Below are positions 53,076 through 62,165 of a DNA stretch of 64,000 bases, in pieces (position 1 is the first letter of the stretch; every line of letters begins with the position of its first letter). The DNA comes from an uncultured Lachnospiraceae bacterium (GTDB lineage Bacteria > Bacillota > Clostridia > Lachnospirales > Lachnospiraceae). The notes below the pieces were generated by a model. It made no database searches. It was given only the letters and a program-made list of their open reading frames with translations, and was not told the origin of the DNA. Both the position numbers and the translations under genes were made by a program. Location: NCBI GenBank assembly GCA_947053345.1, contig CAMRSM010000020.1, forward strand, positions 1 through 64,000, given 5' to 3'.

Positions 53076-55601
53076 CTACAGCACCATCCCCCAATCCATG
53101 TCCGATGCCAGATAAAACTTCGTGTAGCACGGCTGGTTATAGCAGTTGTTCTGCCACGCCACCCCCGTGCGGTACATGGTGTCATGCATCAGCGTAAATA
53201 ATTTATGTTTTGTCAGGGCATCCGCAAAGTAGACCCGTATCGCGTTATCGTCCGCGCGGCGGTACAGGATTTCCTCCCTGAAATCCCCCAGAATATCTGC
53301 CACAAGGCAGGGGTTGCCCTTCGTCCCGTTGTTTGTCCGCACATCCTTGGGCACGAGCATCACGCCGTGCGAAAGATCGTTGACAATCCCATCGTGTGCC
53401 CCGCCTACATAATCCGCCCCGTCGATGAACTGCGTGGAAAGATCGGCGGCATAGCGCACGGACTGGTTCGTTCCGGGTGCTGTAAGGGCAAGCTTATTCC
53501 CCTTACAGTCAAATACCTCGTTCACAAAACACTGAAGCCCTCGCACGTTTGGCGTGATATCCCCGACCATGCAGCGCCCGAGGTCGCGCGGGACATACGT
53601 CCCCCAGAGCACCTTCCCGGTCTCCGCGTCACAGAGGGCATAGCCATAGGGCGCTTCTTCTGCCCCCTCAAAAACATGAAAAATCTCATAGCCCGGCCGA
53701 TCCGGATCAATCCTTGCCACATGCATGGCATCACCGTGCCCAAGCTTTGCCTCCCGCCCGTTTGGCAGTTTCCCGTAGGAGGAATATTTCAGGCTCCCGT
53801 CATGGTCCACCGCCGCCGCCCCGTAAATAATTTCCTGGAATCCGTCCCCGTCAATATCCGCGGCAGCGAGGCTGTGGTTTCCCTGCCCCGCGAGCGCCCC
53901 GTAAACCGCATCGCTTCCCCGCCCGGCATGCGGATGGTCATGGAACGGGTTTTCCATCGGCACAAAACCCGAATCGACAAGAAAGCGCTCCCGGTGCTGT
54001 CCCTCTTTAAAATCATAGGCGGCGATACAGGCGCGGGTGTAATAACCACGGCAGACAATGAGCGAGGGATGTTCCCCGTCAAGGTAGGCGACACCGGATA
54101 AAAAACGGTCCACGCGGTTGCACGGCTCGATCCGTTCCATCGCGTAATCCCCCCAGCGCAGCCCGTCGTCCACGCGCGGGAACGGGAAAGCGATGGTCTG
54201 CGCCTCCCGCCCGTCCCCGTAAAACATCGTCAGAAATTCCGGTCCCTCATACACAAACCCCTCAAACTCCCACAGCTTATTTTTCTCGCTGCGGGAAGGC
54301 GCGTACTCATAGATAAAATAGTCCGCCAGCCGTTGTGCGTCCTTTCTTGACAGCGGGTAATCTGCGGCCTGCCCTGCCGCACCTTCCTTTTGGGACGGCA
54401 GGCTGCCAAAACATTCCTCCAATGTCCCCGGCCACTGCCCGCTCTTTACCTCCTCATAATCCTGCCACCGCATAAAAACCGAGACCAGATGCTCCCGGTA
54501 ATCCGCTGCGCTGCAGACATAGTCATCCGCGTGCGAGACTCCCGCCGCCGCTGCCTGTCCTGGCAATGTAATGTAATGCCAGCGCATCCGCCGTCCATTG
54601 ATGAATTCGTCGGGGCAGGCCATACCGCAGGTCTCCTCCCCCTCTTTTACCGGGCGCAGCATCCTTGTCCCCGGAGCGGTCTTTACCGAAATTTCCGCCC
54701 TCCCGTCGCCGTCAAAGTCAAACACCATAAACTGTGTATAGTGCGCGCCCGCGCGGATGTTTTGTCCCAGATCCAAGCGCCAGAGCAGGGTTCCGTCAAA
54801 TTTGTAGCAGTCCAGCAGGCAGTGCCCGGTATAGCCCTTCTGTGAAACGTCTTTGGAATTGTCCGGATCCCATTTGACAATATACTCATAATCCCCGTCG
54901 CCGTCCACATCCCCAACACTCATGTCGTTCGCGTGGTAGCAGTAAACCTCCCCGGCGGGTGTCACACCGCCCGCCGGGCGGCAGACAGGAATATCATAAT
55001 AATTTTCCCCGGAAGGAAACGCGCGCACACGCTCCGAACAAAGCGGCGCGCACACGCCTGCTATCCCGCCATCCGCAGGCAGCGCCAAAACCTCATACCA
55101 GTCCGTCATCGTTCCGTCCGCGTCCAGATAATTCGTACTTCCACACACCGTTGCGACCGGCACGCCGTTCCGCAACACACGAAAATCCGTCCCGCTTACG
55201 CCGGTCTTTGTGTGGCCTGTCACCTCGCATCGCATCAGCCGCCACGAAAGAAAAATCCCCCCATCCGTGCGCATCGCAACCAGCCCGCGGTTTAAGCGCT
55301 CGAGCTGCTCGTTGAACACGCGGCTTACCGGTGTCTTCAGCCTGCCGCAGATGCTCTCTTTTCCGCCGGACATTACTGCCAGCCGGAAATAGTGCGGGAT
55401 ATGCGTTGACCTTTGATAAGTATAACCCGTTTCCTTCCCGCTGTAAATGCAGTGGTACTGCATCTGCGGTGTGTCCTGGTCCGACCAGTACAACCGATAA
55501 GCCGCATCCCTCTTCGGAAAGGGATTCCAGCAAAGTGTGATCTCCTCTTCCGAAATCTCCCGAACCCGGAAATTTGGTTCCCATTGATTTGCATCCACCA
55601 T
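53076..55601 (-). CDS. Rhamnogalacturonan lyase, PL11 family
   Basis: An 841-residue protein: an N-terminal fibronectin-like region (about 1-200) and a beta-propeller lyase domain (about 230-830) with the calcium-binding repeats SVGDVDGDGDYEYIVKWDPDNSKD, VFDFDGDGRAEISVKTAPG and AAADIDGDGFQEIIYGA, and VGDITPNVRGLQ, as in YesW/YesX. PL11 enzymes cleave the rhamnogalacturonan I backbone by beta-elimination. No signal peptide is visible at the SD-supported start, so it probably acts inside the cell on imported oligosaccharides, like YesX. It indicates pectin use, although no transport genes are adjacent. Confidence 0.92.
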   Translation of the reverse strand: MVDANQWEPNFRVREISEEEITLCWNPFPKRDAAYRLYWSDQDTPQMQYHCIYSGKETGYTYQRSTHIPHYFRLAVMSGGKESICGRLKTPVSRVFNEQLERLNRGLVAMRTDGGIFLSWRLMRCEVTGHTKTGVSGTDFRVLRNGVPVATVCGSTNYLDADGTMTDWYEVLALPADGGIAGVCAPLCSERVRAFPSGENYYDIPVCRPAGGVTPAGEVYCYHANDMSVGDVDGDGDYEYIVKWDPDNSKDVSQKGYTGHCLLDCYKFDGTLLWRLDLGQNIRAGAHYTQFMVFDFDGDGRAEISVKTAPGTRMLRPVKEGEETCGMACPDEFINGRRMRWHYITLPGQAAAAGVSHADDYVCSAADYREHLVSVFMRWQDYEEVKSGQWPGTLEECFGSLPSQKEGAAGQAADYPLSRKDAQRLADYFIYEYAPSRSEKNKLWEFEGFVYEGPEFLTMFYGDGREAQTIAFPFPRVDDGLRWGDYAMERIEPCNRVDRFLSGVAYLDGEHPSLIVCRGYYTRACIAAYDFKEGQHRERFLVDSGFVPMENPFHDHPHAGRGSDAVYGALAGQGNHSLAAADIDGDGFQEIIYGAAAVDHDGSLKYSSYGKLPNGREAKLGHGDAMHVARIDPDRPGYEIFHVFEGAEEAPYGYALCDAETGKVLWGTYVPRDLGRCMVGDITPNVRGLQCFVNEVFDCKGNKLALTAPGTNQSVRYAADLSTQFIDGADYVGGAHDGIVNDLSHGVMLVPKDVRTNNGTKGNPCLVADILGDFREEILYRRADDNAIRVYFADALTKHKLFTLMHDTMYRTGVAWQNNCYNQPCYTKFYLASDMDWGMVL

Positions 55602-55735
55602 CCATTTTCTCCTTTTCCTGCCAAGGCAGCCGGACAGGGAAACGTATCCCCCGGGTGCCGTATCAGCGTCAAATTCCCGGGCATCCGTGCGCTTTTGCCA
55701 ACAGCCAGACTCCCGTAAACACCGCAAACATAAAA

Positions 55736-55771
55736 ACACCGCCATCCCATGCGGTTAAGGGATGGCGGTGT
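55736..55771 (-). terminator. Terminator after the GGDEF-EAL gene
   Basis: ACACCGCCATCCC pairs perfectly with GGGATGGCGGTGT around a 10-base loop, followed on the minus strand by TTTTTATGTTT. Confidence 0.85.
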
Positions 55772-55780
55772 AATGCAATC

Positions 55781-57493
55781 TCAGTCCGCCCCGTTTTCAC
55801 AAACCTCAGCAACCGCCACTTCCGCTTTTGCGACATATTCCTTCCAGAACGACTCAAAATCACATGGCCGACCAAAGAAATATCCCTGGATATAATCCGG
55901 GTTGATCTCGCTGATACGGTTTAATTCCTCCTGCGTCTCAATCCCCTCAATACACAGCTTGAGCTGGATGCTGTGCGTCATCTCCACCATATGGCGGAGC
56001 AGGTTGTATTCATATGCATTTTGCAGTGCCTTCATCGTAAAGGAACGGTCAATCTTGATTGTGCTTGGCTTGACATTGTACAGATAATGGAAATTTGAGT
56101 ATCCCGTCCCAAAATCATCAAGGGCGAGCGGGATCCCATGCTGCTGCAGCCCGCTGCAAAAACCGATGAAGCTCTCGTTTGTCTCAAGAAAACCACTCTC
56201 CGTCAGCTCCACGACGATCGCGCCGGGTGCCAGTCCGTATTGGCGTTCCCCCTCCAGCAATTCTTTTAAGATATTGCTCTTTAATACCTGCACGTAAGAG
56301 ACATTGACCGACACGCGGAAATTCGGGATAAAACGCCGGATGCGGCTGCATGCCTCCATCGCCTTGCGCATGACAAAACGCCCGACCGGAATGATCAGCC
56401 CGCTCTCCTCAAGCAGCGGGATGAACTCGAGCGGGGAGAGCGGTCCTGTCTCCTCGGAGTCAAAACGGAGCAAAGTCTCCGCGCTGTACACGCTCTGCTC
56501 GTCGATATGTACGATCGGCTGGAAATTCACCACAAAACCTTTGCAGTCTTCATTCACCGCCTTGCGCAGGCGCTTTAAGAGGGCACGTTTCCTCTGGAAC
56601 CTGTCATAGTCCTCATTCTCAAAAAGATATATTTTATTTTTCTCGCCGTTCTTCGCCTCGTTCAGCGCAAACTCGGACAGCTTCATGATCTCGCTGTACG
56701 ACTGCTTCTCCACTATCCCGAAATCAAGGGCTCCCGCTGATATTGTGTAAAATGTGTCATAGCAGGTCTCCTCGATAAAATGCTTGATTTCCTCCCGGAT
56801 ATCATTGTAGAGCATGACGGCTTCTTCCACGCTGCAAGGTGTAAAATCCAAAACCGCGAACTCGTCCGCCACGACACGGTAAAGCTTCTGCCCCGGTTTT
56901 AATACATTCTCGATGCACGATGCCGTCCTGCGCAGGATCATGTTGCCGTACTCCATACCGCGGTTCTCGTTGATCTCCTTGAAATTGTCAATGCCGACCC
57001 GCAGCATAAACCCGCACATCTGCTCCCGCTGATGCTCCCCAAGTTCTGCCTTAAGGCTTGTCTCCCCCAGCAGCCCCGTGATATTGTCCGCCTTCTGGCT
57101 CGTCCCGATCTCGTTGATACAGCCGACCAAAAACTTCGGCTCCCCGTTCTCGTCGTCGATCACGCTGCCGCGGCAGTTGATCCAGATCGCTTTGCCCTCC
57201 TGATCCACCCAGCGGTACTGCATATTGTGAAAATGTTTCTCCTTGCGTCCGATCTGCCCGATCTCCTCATTCAGCGCCGCGAAATCCGCCGGGTATACCA
57301 ACTTTTCAAGCTCCTCCACCACATTGTAAAAGCAGTTTTCCTTTAGAGGAAACCTTTTTAACGCATTCTCGGAAATACAATAACAATCCCCCGGCATATC
57401 GTAAACATATAAGTAGTCATCCATGCTTGGTGTCATTATATCAATAAACTGCCGAAATTTTTCAACCGATAATCCTGTTTTTCCCTCCAGCAC
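55781..57493 (-). CDS. PAS-GGDEF-EAL protein, probable cyclic-di-GMP phosphodiesterase
   Basis: A 570-residue cytosolic protein: a PAS-like sensor (about residues 5-130, with YRWVDQEGKAIWINCRGSVIDDENGEP), a GGDEF domain whose catalytic loop is degenerate (VVADEFAV in place of GGDEF), and a C-terminal EAL domain (about 310-550) with ETLLRF at the EAL position, VSVNVS, VVELTES, LDDFGTGYSN and CIEGIET. It is predicted to degrade cyclic di-GMP, not make it. The GTG start follows AAGGGGGAG and lies downstream of the promoter; a longer ATG frame would begin upstream of that promoter. Confidence 0.88.
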   Translation of the reverse strand: MLEGKTGLSVEKFRQFIDIMTPSMDDYLYVYDMPGDCYCISENALKRFPLKENCFYNVVEELEKLVYPADFAALNEEIGQIGRKEKHFHNMQYRWVDQEGKAIWINCRGSVIDDENGEPKFLVGCINEIGTSQKADNITGLLGETSLKAELGEHQREQMCGFMLRVGIDNFKEINENRGMEYGNMILRRTASCIENVLKPGQKLYRVVADEFAVLDFTPCSVEEAVMLYNDIREEIKHFIEETCYDTFYTISAGALDFGIVEKQSYSEIMKLSEFALNEAKNGEKNKIYLFENEDYDRFQRKRALLKRLRKAVNEDCKGFVVNFQPIVHIDEQSVYSAETLLRFDSEETGPLSPLEFIPLLEESGLIIPVGRFVMRKAMEACSRIRRFIPNFRVSVNVSYVQVLKSNILKELLEGERQYGLAPGAIVVELTESGFLETNESFIGFCSGLQQHGIPLALDDFGTGYSNFHYLYNVKPSTIKIDRSFTMKALQNAYEYNLLRHMVEMTHSIQLKLCIEGIETQEELNRISEINPDYIQGYFFGRPCDFESFWKEYVAKAEVAVAEVCENGAD

Positions 57494-57551
57494 CACATTC
57501 TCCCCCTTCCCGCACACACACAGGATATTCCCGGTACTATGCCTTTTTTCT

Positions 57552-57580
57552 ATTATACGCCAAATCGTCAGTTTTTTCAA
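57552..57580 (-). promoter_or_regulatory. Promoter of the GGDEF-EAL gene
   Basis: Minus-strand TTGAAA, 17-base spacer, TATAAT, giving a leader of about 50 bases and fixing the start codon downstream of it. Confidence 0.75.
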
Positions 57581-57810
57581 TATAATTTGTTGATATTTAT
57601 TGTTTTTATGCAATTACCGTATACTTTTTTGTTTGTTTTGCAACAAACCGGATATATTTTTGAATCATTTCATATTCTGCCGCAAATTTTGACACTTTCA
57701 ACCAGCTTCCCCCAAAAACTTAAAACAAAACCTGTTATTCGTGCCCGAAAACATATGCTGCACATCCGTATACTGCCCGGCATGAAATTTACTCTTTGGG
57801 GATTTTTGCA

Positions 57811-57843
57811 AAAAAATATCCGCCGGATGAAACCGGCGGATAT
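57811..57843 (-). terminator. Terminator after rpsO
   Basis: ATATCCGCCGG and CCGGCGGATAT form an 11-bp perfect stem with a 6-base loop, followed on the minus strand by a run of seven T. Confidence 0.9.
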
Positions 57844-57854
57844 CACACACACGA

Positions 57855-58121
57855 TTACTTTCTCAGTCCAAGTCGGCTGATCAGGCTGCGGTAGGATTCG
57901 AGATCCGTCTTCTTCAAATACGCGAGAAGCCCTCTTCTCTGACCTACCATCTTGAGCAGACCGCGTCTGGAATGGTGATCTTTGTGGTTGTTTGCAAGAT
58001 GCTCATTGAGCTCGTTGATCCTCTCGGTAAGGATGGCAATCTGAACTTCCGGGGAACCGGTGTCCCCTTCCTTCCTGCCGTAAGCCGCGATGATCTCTGC
58101 TTTCTTTTCCTTGCTGATCAT
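57855..58121 (-). CDS. rpsO: 30S ribosomal protein S15
   Basis: The 88-residue protein has the full S15 signature: [46 protein letters not shown] and [12 protein letters not shown]. It binds 16S rRNA in the 30S platform. An AGGAGG site sets the start; the upstream 130 bases probably form a leader. Confidence 0.97.
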   Translation of the reverse strand: MISKEKKAEIIAAYGRKEGDTGSPEVQIAILTERINELNEHLANNHKDHHSRRGLLKMVGQRRGLLAYLKKTDLESYRSLISRLGLRK

Positions 58122-58251
58122 AGTAAAAATCCTCCTGTTTTTGTAATCGCCGGATACTAAGGGAGCGGTCGGAGTGTCCGCACTCCTGGTATCGGCTGCA
58201 TCGCTGCGGTAGTTAGTATACCACAGGCCGTCCCTCTTGTAAAGGGTTAAT

Positions 58252-58677
58252 TTATTTGATGTCAATATTCGGGACTTTTGCTTCCTTGCCCTTGATCGCG
58301 CTTAAGAGCATGAACGCGAAGACCAAAATGAACGCAAAGCCGACCAGGTCGCGCGAAATCTCTATGATCTTCTCAAAAACATTGTATGTAGTCCGGATCC
58401 CGTCCCGGTAGGATACCCCAGCCGCGGAAAACCATTCGAGCACTGTCCTTAAGATGGAGAAGAGCATATCAACAAGGTAGCCGAGGAAACCAAACTTCAG
58501 GGATGTCTTGACCGTATTCCTCACAGTATCATCGAAGTCAAACAGAAACACAATCACGGTGAACGCGATCATCACCCAGCTCATCGACCCCCGGTACAAA
58601 GAATAGCCAAAAAGCACCGCCATGCTTGCAAGAAGATTGGTCGGAACGCCAAAATTCTTTTTTGTTAAATAATTCAT
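58252..58677 (-). CDS. Small membrane protein of unknown function
   Basis: A 141-residue protein with three to four hydrophobic segments ([45 protein letters not shown] and [18 protein letters not shown]). I do not recognise the family. A GGGGACAAAAAC ribosome site and a long intact frame support it as real. Its position directly before rpsO suggests cotranscription. The AT-rich 58.68-58.85 kb upstream holds only weak promoter-like sequences. Confidence 0.7.
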   Translation of the reverse strand: MNYLTKKNFGVPTNLLASMAVLFGYSLYRGSMSWVMIAFTVIVFLFDFDDTVRNTVKTSLKFGFLGYLVDMLFSILRTVLEWFSAAGVSYRDGIRTTYNVFEKIIEISRDLVGFAFILVFAFMLLSAIKGKEAKVPNIDIK

Positions 58678-58851
58678 GTTTTTGTCCCCTTTTCTGGATT
58701 ATTTTATTGTAACCATTTATACTTTAATATATATAAGATAAAAATGCAATAGGCAGAATACAATTTTTTTAATATTTTTTATTTTTCGTTTAGAAAGCCC
58801 ATTTTATCCATAATATGGACAAACATTAGCACTGTGGTGCTACAGCCCAAT

Positions 58852-59769
58852 TCATACCGCCGCGAAATAGGCACGGCAGCTTTCCATATCCCGCAAAACC
58901 TGCTCCCGCAGCAAGGAGACATCCAAAAAGCGCCTCTCCTCCCGCTCAAAATGAAAAAACTCTGTCTTTACCTGCTTTCCGTAACAATCCCCCCGGTAGT
59001 TAAGCAGACAGGTTTCAACCCAGGGCTTATCCTGCACCCCCACGGTCGGACGCAGCCCGACATTCGTCACTCCAAAAAACACACCGTCCGGCAGGGTCGT
59101 CCTCGTCATGTAAACCCCGTTCGGCGGAAGAAGCTTTTCCTGCGGCGGGATCAGGTTGATGGTCGGGAATCCGAGCGTCCCGCCAAGCCCCCTCCCTCGG
59201 CCAACCTCCCCCGCTACATGATAGCGTGAACCAAGCATCTGCGCCGCTTCTTCCATATTGCCCGCTATGATCTGCTCCCGGATGCGCGTGGAACTGATCG
59301 CTTCCCCAGCATACTTCACCCTCTCGCAGACCGCAAGGCCATACCCGAAGTCCTTTTGAAAACCTTTAAGCATCCGGGCATCCCCCCGGCGGTTATGCCC
59401 GAAACGGTTGTCTTCCCCGACGGCAATAAACTTCGCACCAAGCTGCCCGATTAGGATGTCCGCGATAAAGTCCTCCGCCTCCACCGCACTTGTCAACTCC
59501 GTAAACGGGTATGCCACAAGGACATCCACACCGCATCCGGCAAGAATCTCTTTCTTTTCCTCCTGCGTGTAGATCAGTTTCCCACTGCTGCCGAAGAACA
59601 TCCCCGGATGGAAGTCGAAGGTAAAAACGACGCTCTTTCCCCCGGCTCGTTGCTTTTCAACGGAAAGCTTTTCCAGGAGCAGGCGGTGCCCCAAATGTAC
59701 TCCGTCGAATTTTCCGATTGTCACGCAGGTATCTTGCAGAGAAACATCCTTTGCGCATAAATAGTCCAT
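58852..59769 (-). CDS. ribF: Bifunctional riboflavin kinase / FAD synthetase
   Basis: A 305-residue RibF. The N-terminal FAD synthetase has VTIGKFDGVHLGHRLLL, VGEDNRFGHNRRGD and the ISSTRIRE signature. The C-terminal kinase has GRGRGLGGTLGFPTINL, PPNGVY and GVTNVGLRPTV. It converts riboflavin to FMN and FAD. Its place after truB matches many Firmicutes. Confidence 0.95.
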   Translation of the reverse strand: MDYLCAKDVSLQDTCVTIGKFDGVHLGHRLLLEKLSVEKQRAGGKSVVFTFDFHPGMFFGSSGKLIYTQEEKKEILAGCGVDVLVAYPFTELTSAVEAEDFIADILIGQLGAKFIAVGEDNRFGHNRRGDARMLKGFQKDFGYGLAVCERVKYAGEAISSTRIREQIIAGNMEEAAQMLGSRYHVAGEVGRGRGLGGTLGFPTINLIPPQEKLLPPNGVYMTRTTLPDGVFFGVTNVGLRPTVGVQDKPWVETCLLNYRGDCYGKQVKTEFFHFEREERRFLDVSLLREQVLRDMESCRAYFAAV

Positions 59770-59814
59770 CTCAATTCTCCCTTGCTCTTTCCAGCCTCCG
59801 GTGATAACGGGGGT

Positions 59815-60783
59815 CTAGCGCGGCGCAAACATCTTCACGTTGCGGTAACAGCCCTCGCCTTCGTCGTACCGGTAGAGCGCGTAAAAGCGTCCATTGCTAT
59901 CGTAGACGCGAAAACACGAAGTATCCTGTGCCTGCTGCCAAAGCAGTACTTCCCCCTCACGCAGCTTATTCCCGTTGTAAAGGCTTTTATCCGCCCCCTC
60001 CCGCATACAAAGTGCAGGATAGCGCAAAAACAGGCGTTCGGTCGGCATCAGAAGTTCCCCTGCCCTGCCTGACGCGCAGATTTGCTCAATCTCGGAAAGG
60101 GTGTGGGCATCATCTTCCAAAAACGAACTGACCCGCGTACGCTTTAAACTTTTCATACAGCCCCCGCAGCCAAGTACCCTCCCCACATCCTCACAAAGAG
60201 CGCGAATGTAAGTTCCCTTGCTGCATGTGACCCGGAAGCGGATGGTCTTTTCCCCACCGGAAAATTCCCCGTCGGAAAATTCCGGTTTTGGAAGTCCGTG
60301 CGCAGCCCCGCCGTCCGAAAACGAATCCGACAGGATCTTGATCGAGTAAATCGTGACCTGGCGCGCCGCCCGCTCCACTACCTTTCCCTCCCGCGCGAAC
60401 TCATAAAGTTTCTTCCCGTTTATTTTCAGCGCCGAGTACATCGGCGGTATCTGGGCGTAAGTCCCCACGAACGACAGGAGCGCTTGTTTGGCCTCCTCAA
60501 AATCCGCCGTTACCGCGCTCCTTTTCAATACATTTCCTGTGATATCCTGCGTATCCGTCTCCACGCCAAAAAGGAGCACTGCCTCGTACTCCTTCTCCTT
60601 GTCGAGCAAGAGCTCACATGCTTTCGTCGCCGAACCGACACAGACAGGAAGCACGCCCTCCGCCTCCGGGTCGAGCGTGCCGGTATGTCCGATGCGCCTC
60701 TCATGCAGGATGCCGCGCAGTTTCGCCACCACATCAAACGAGGTATAACCCCGCTCTTTGTAAACATTGATAATGCCGTCCAT
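59815..60783 (-). CDS. truB: tRNA pseudouridine(55) synthase
   Basis: A 322-residue TruB with IINVYKERGYTSFDVVAKLR, the catalytic Asp in GHTGTLDPEAEGVLPVCVG, QIPPMYSALKINGKKLYEFAREG and the CSKGTYIRALCEDVG motif. It forms pseudouridine 55 in the T loop of tRNAs. A roughly 13-residue insertion (SDGGAAHGLPKPEFSDGEFS) sits before the RFRVTCSKG strand. Confidence 0.95.
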   Translation of the reverse strand: MDGIINVYKERGYTSFDVVAKLRGILHERRIGHTGTLDPEAEGVLPVCVGSATKACELLLDKEKEYEAVLLFGVETDTQDITGNVLKRSAVTADFEEAKQALLSFVGTYAQIPPMYSALKINGKKLYEFAREGKVVERAARQVTIYSIKILSDSFSDGGAAHGLPKPEFSDGEFSGGEKTIRFRVTCSKGTYIRALCEDVGRVLGCGGCMKSLKRTRVSSFLEDDAHTLSEIEQICASGRAGELLMPTERLFLRYPALCMREGADKSLYNGNKLREGEVLLWQQAQDTSCFRVYDSNGRFYALYRYDEGEGCYRNVKMFAPR

Positions 60784-60792
60784 ACATCCCTC

Positions 60793-61776
60793 TCACTCTT
60801 TTAGCTGATGGCAAAGCCCGGCAAGCAGGTTATTGATCACATCATGCATAAACCCATGCGCCTCATAACCTGCCGCTTTTTTATGCCCGCCGCCGCCGAA
60901 AAACACTGCGGTCTTGCTCACGTCCACCTCGCCGTTGGAGCGCATGCTCACCTTCAGGCACTGCGGTTCGGTCTCATAAATGAAAACCGCAACCTCAACC
61001 CCCCTTGTCACACGCAGCTGGTCGATAATCCCGCTTAAATTGGCAGGCACGACACCGTACAGGCGCATGGTCTTGTGGCTCAAATACGACAAGATCACCC
61101 TGCCGTCAAGCACAAGCATGCTCTCCATCAAACATCGCCCGAGAATCTGGTTCTCGATGTAACTCTTCTCATAAAATGTCCCGTCAATCACCCTTGTAGA
61201 GTCAACTCCCATGCCAAGCAGTCTCCCGGCGATGCGCATCGTCTGCTCGGAAGTGTTCGAGTGCTTGAATACCCCGGTATCGTGGACGATGCCAAGGTAG
61301 AGCGCTTCCGCCGCCGCCAGGGAAATCTTCTCCTCCTGCATACAGGTAAAAAGCACCTCACAGGTGGAACTATAGTCCGCATGCAGCACAAGCCCGTCGG
61401 TAAAATGCCCGCTGTTGCTGATATGGTGGTCAAAGCAGAGCGTGTGTTTTGCACTCTTGAAATATTTGAGCGCGTCGCCCAGACGGTCCTCGCTGCTACA
61501 GTCTAACACGATGAAAAGATCATACTGTTTTTCCTGTTCAAATTCCCATAAGGGCTTCCCGGAGTTTTTCAGGAACAAAAAAGCTTCCGGGATGTCCTTC
61601 ATGTAAACGGTGATCTCCTTCTCAAAAGAACGGTTATAATTTTCCTGCAAATAATTGTACAGCCCAAGACATGCCCCGACGCAGTCGCCGTCCGGGCGGA
61701 TATGCCCGGCGATGGCGATGGAATCTGCCTGTGCGACGGCATCCGACAACATCCGGCCGTCCGATTCATTTTTCAT
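60793..61776 (-). CDS. nrnA: DHH/DHHA1 phosphoesterase, NrnA-like oligoribonuclease/pAp phosphatase
   Basis: A 327-residue DHH protein with IAGHIRPDGDCVGACLGLY, FIVLDCSS, the DHH motif CFDHHISN, YLGIVHDTGVFKHSNTS and the C-terminal DHHA1 FFGGGGHKKAAGYEA. NrnA degrades short RNAs (and c-di-nucleotide products) and dephosphorylates pAp. Its place between rbfA and truB is the normal Firmicute order. Its ATG overlaps the rbfA stop. Confidence 0.93.
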   Translation of the reverse strand: MKNESDGRMLSDAVAQADSIAIAGHIRPDGDCVGACLGLYNYLQENYNRSFEKEITVYMKDIPEAFLFLKNSGKPLWEFEQEKQYDLFIVLDCSSEDRLGDALKYFKSAKHTLCFDHHISNSGHFTDGLVLHADYSSTCEVLFTCMQEEKISLAAAEALYLGIVHDTGVFKHSNTSEQTMRIAGRLLGMGVDSTRVIDGTFYEKSYIENQILGRCLMESMLVLDGRVILSYLSHKTMRLYGVVPANLSGIIDQLRVTRGVEVAVFIYETEPQCLKVSMRSNGEVDVSKTAVFFGGGGHKKAAGYEAHGFMHDVINNLLAGLCHQLKE

Positions 61777-62165
61777 TCTTCCTCGCTCTCCCCCGCTTCC
61801 TCCCTCTGACGCAAATCCGCGTTGACATCGTCGATAAGCTTTGACATATTGACACCGTACTCAATCGACTGGTCACAGATAAACTTTAACTCCGGCGTAT
61901 TGCGCAGGTTGATGCGGTGTGCCAGCTCACTGCGCAGAAATGGTGCCGCACTCGCAAGACCTTTCAGTGTCGCTTTCTGCGATTCCTCATCGCCGAGCAC
62001 GCTGATATACACCTTCGCTGTCTTTAAGTCCGGTGCGACCTCGCACGCGACAACCGAGGTCATCGGGTTCACGCGCGGGTCTTTGAGTTCCTGTGCGATC
62101 AGCACGCCAAGCTCTTTTTGCACCTCCTGGTTGATCCTTGTATTTTTAATACTATTTTTTCTCAT
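61773..62165 (-). CDS. rbfA: Ribosome-binding factor A
   Basis: A 130-residue RbfA with NTRINQEVQKELGVLIAQELKDPRV, VACEVAPDLKTAKVYISVLG and AHRINLRNTPELKFICDQSIEYG. It helps 30S maturation at the 5' end of 16S rRNA. It is cotranscribed with infB (one-base overlap) and nrnA. Confidence 0.95.
   Translation of the reverse strand: MRKNSIKNTRINQEVQKELGVLIAQELKDPRVNPMTSVVACEVAPDLKTAKVYISVLGDEESQKATLKGLASAAPFLRSELAHRINLRNTPELKFICDQSIEYGVNMSKLIDDVNADLRQREEAGESEEE

Noticed and set aside
58828..58843. Short hairpin TAGCAC/GTGCTA downstream of ribF
   Set aside because: Only a 6-bp stem with no following T-run; too weak to call a terminator.
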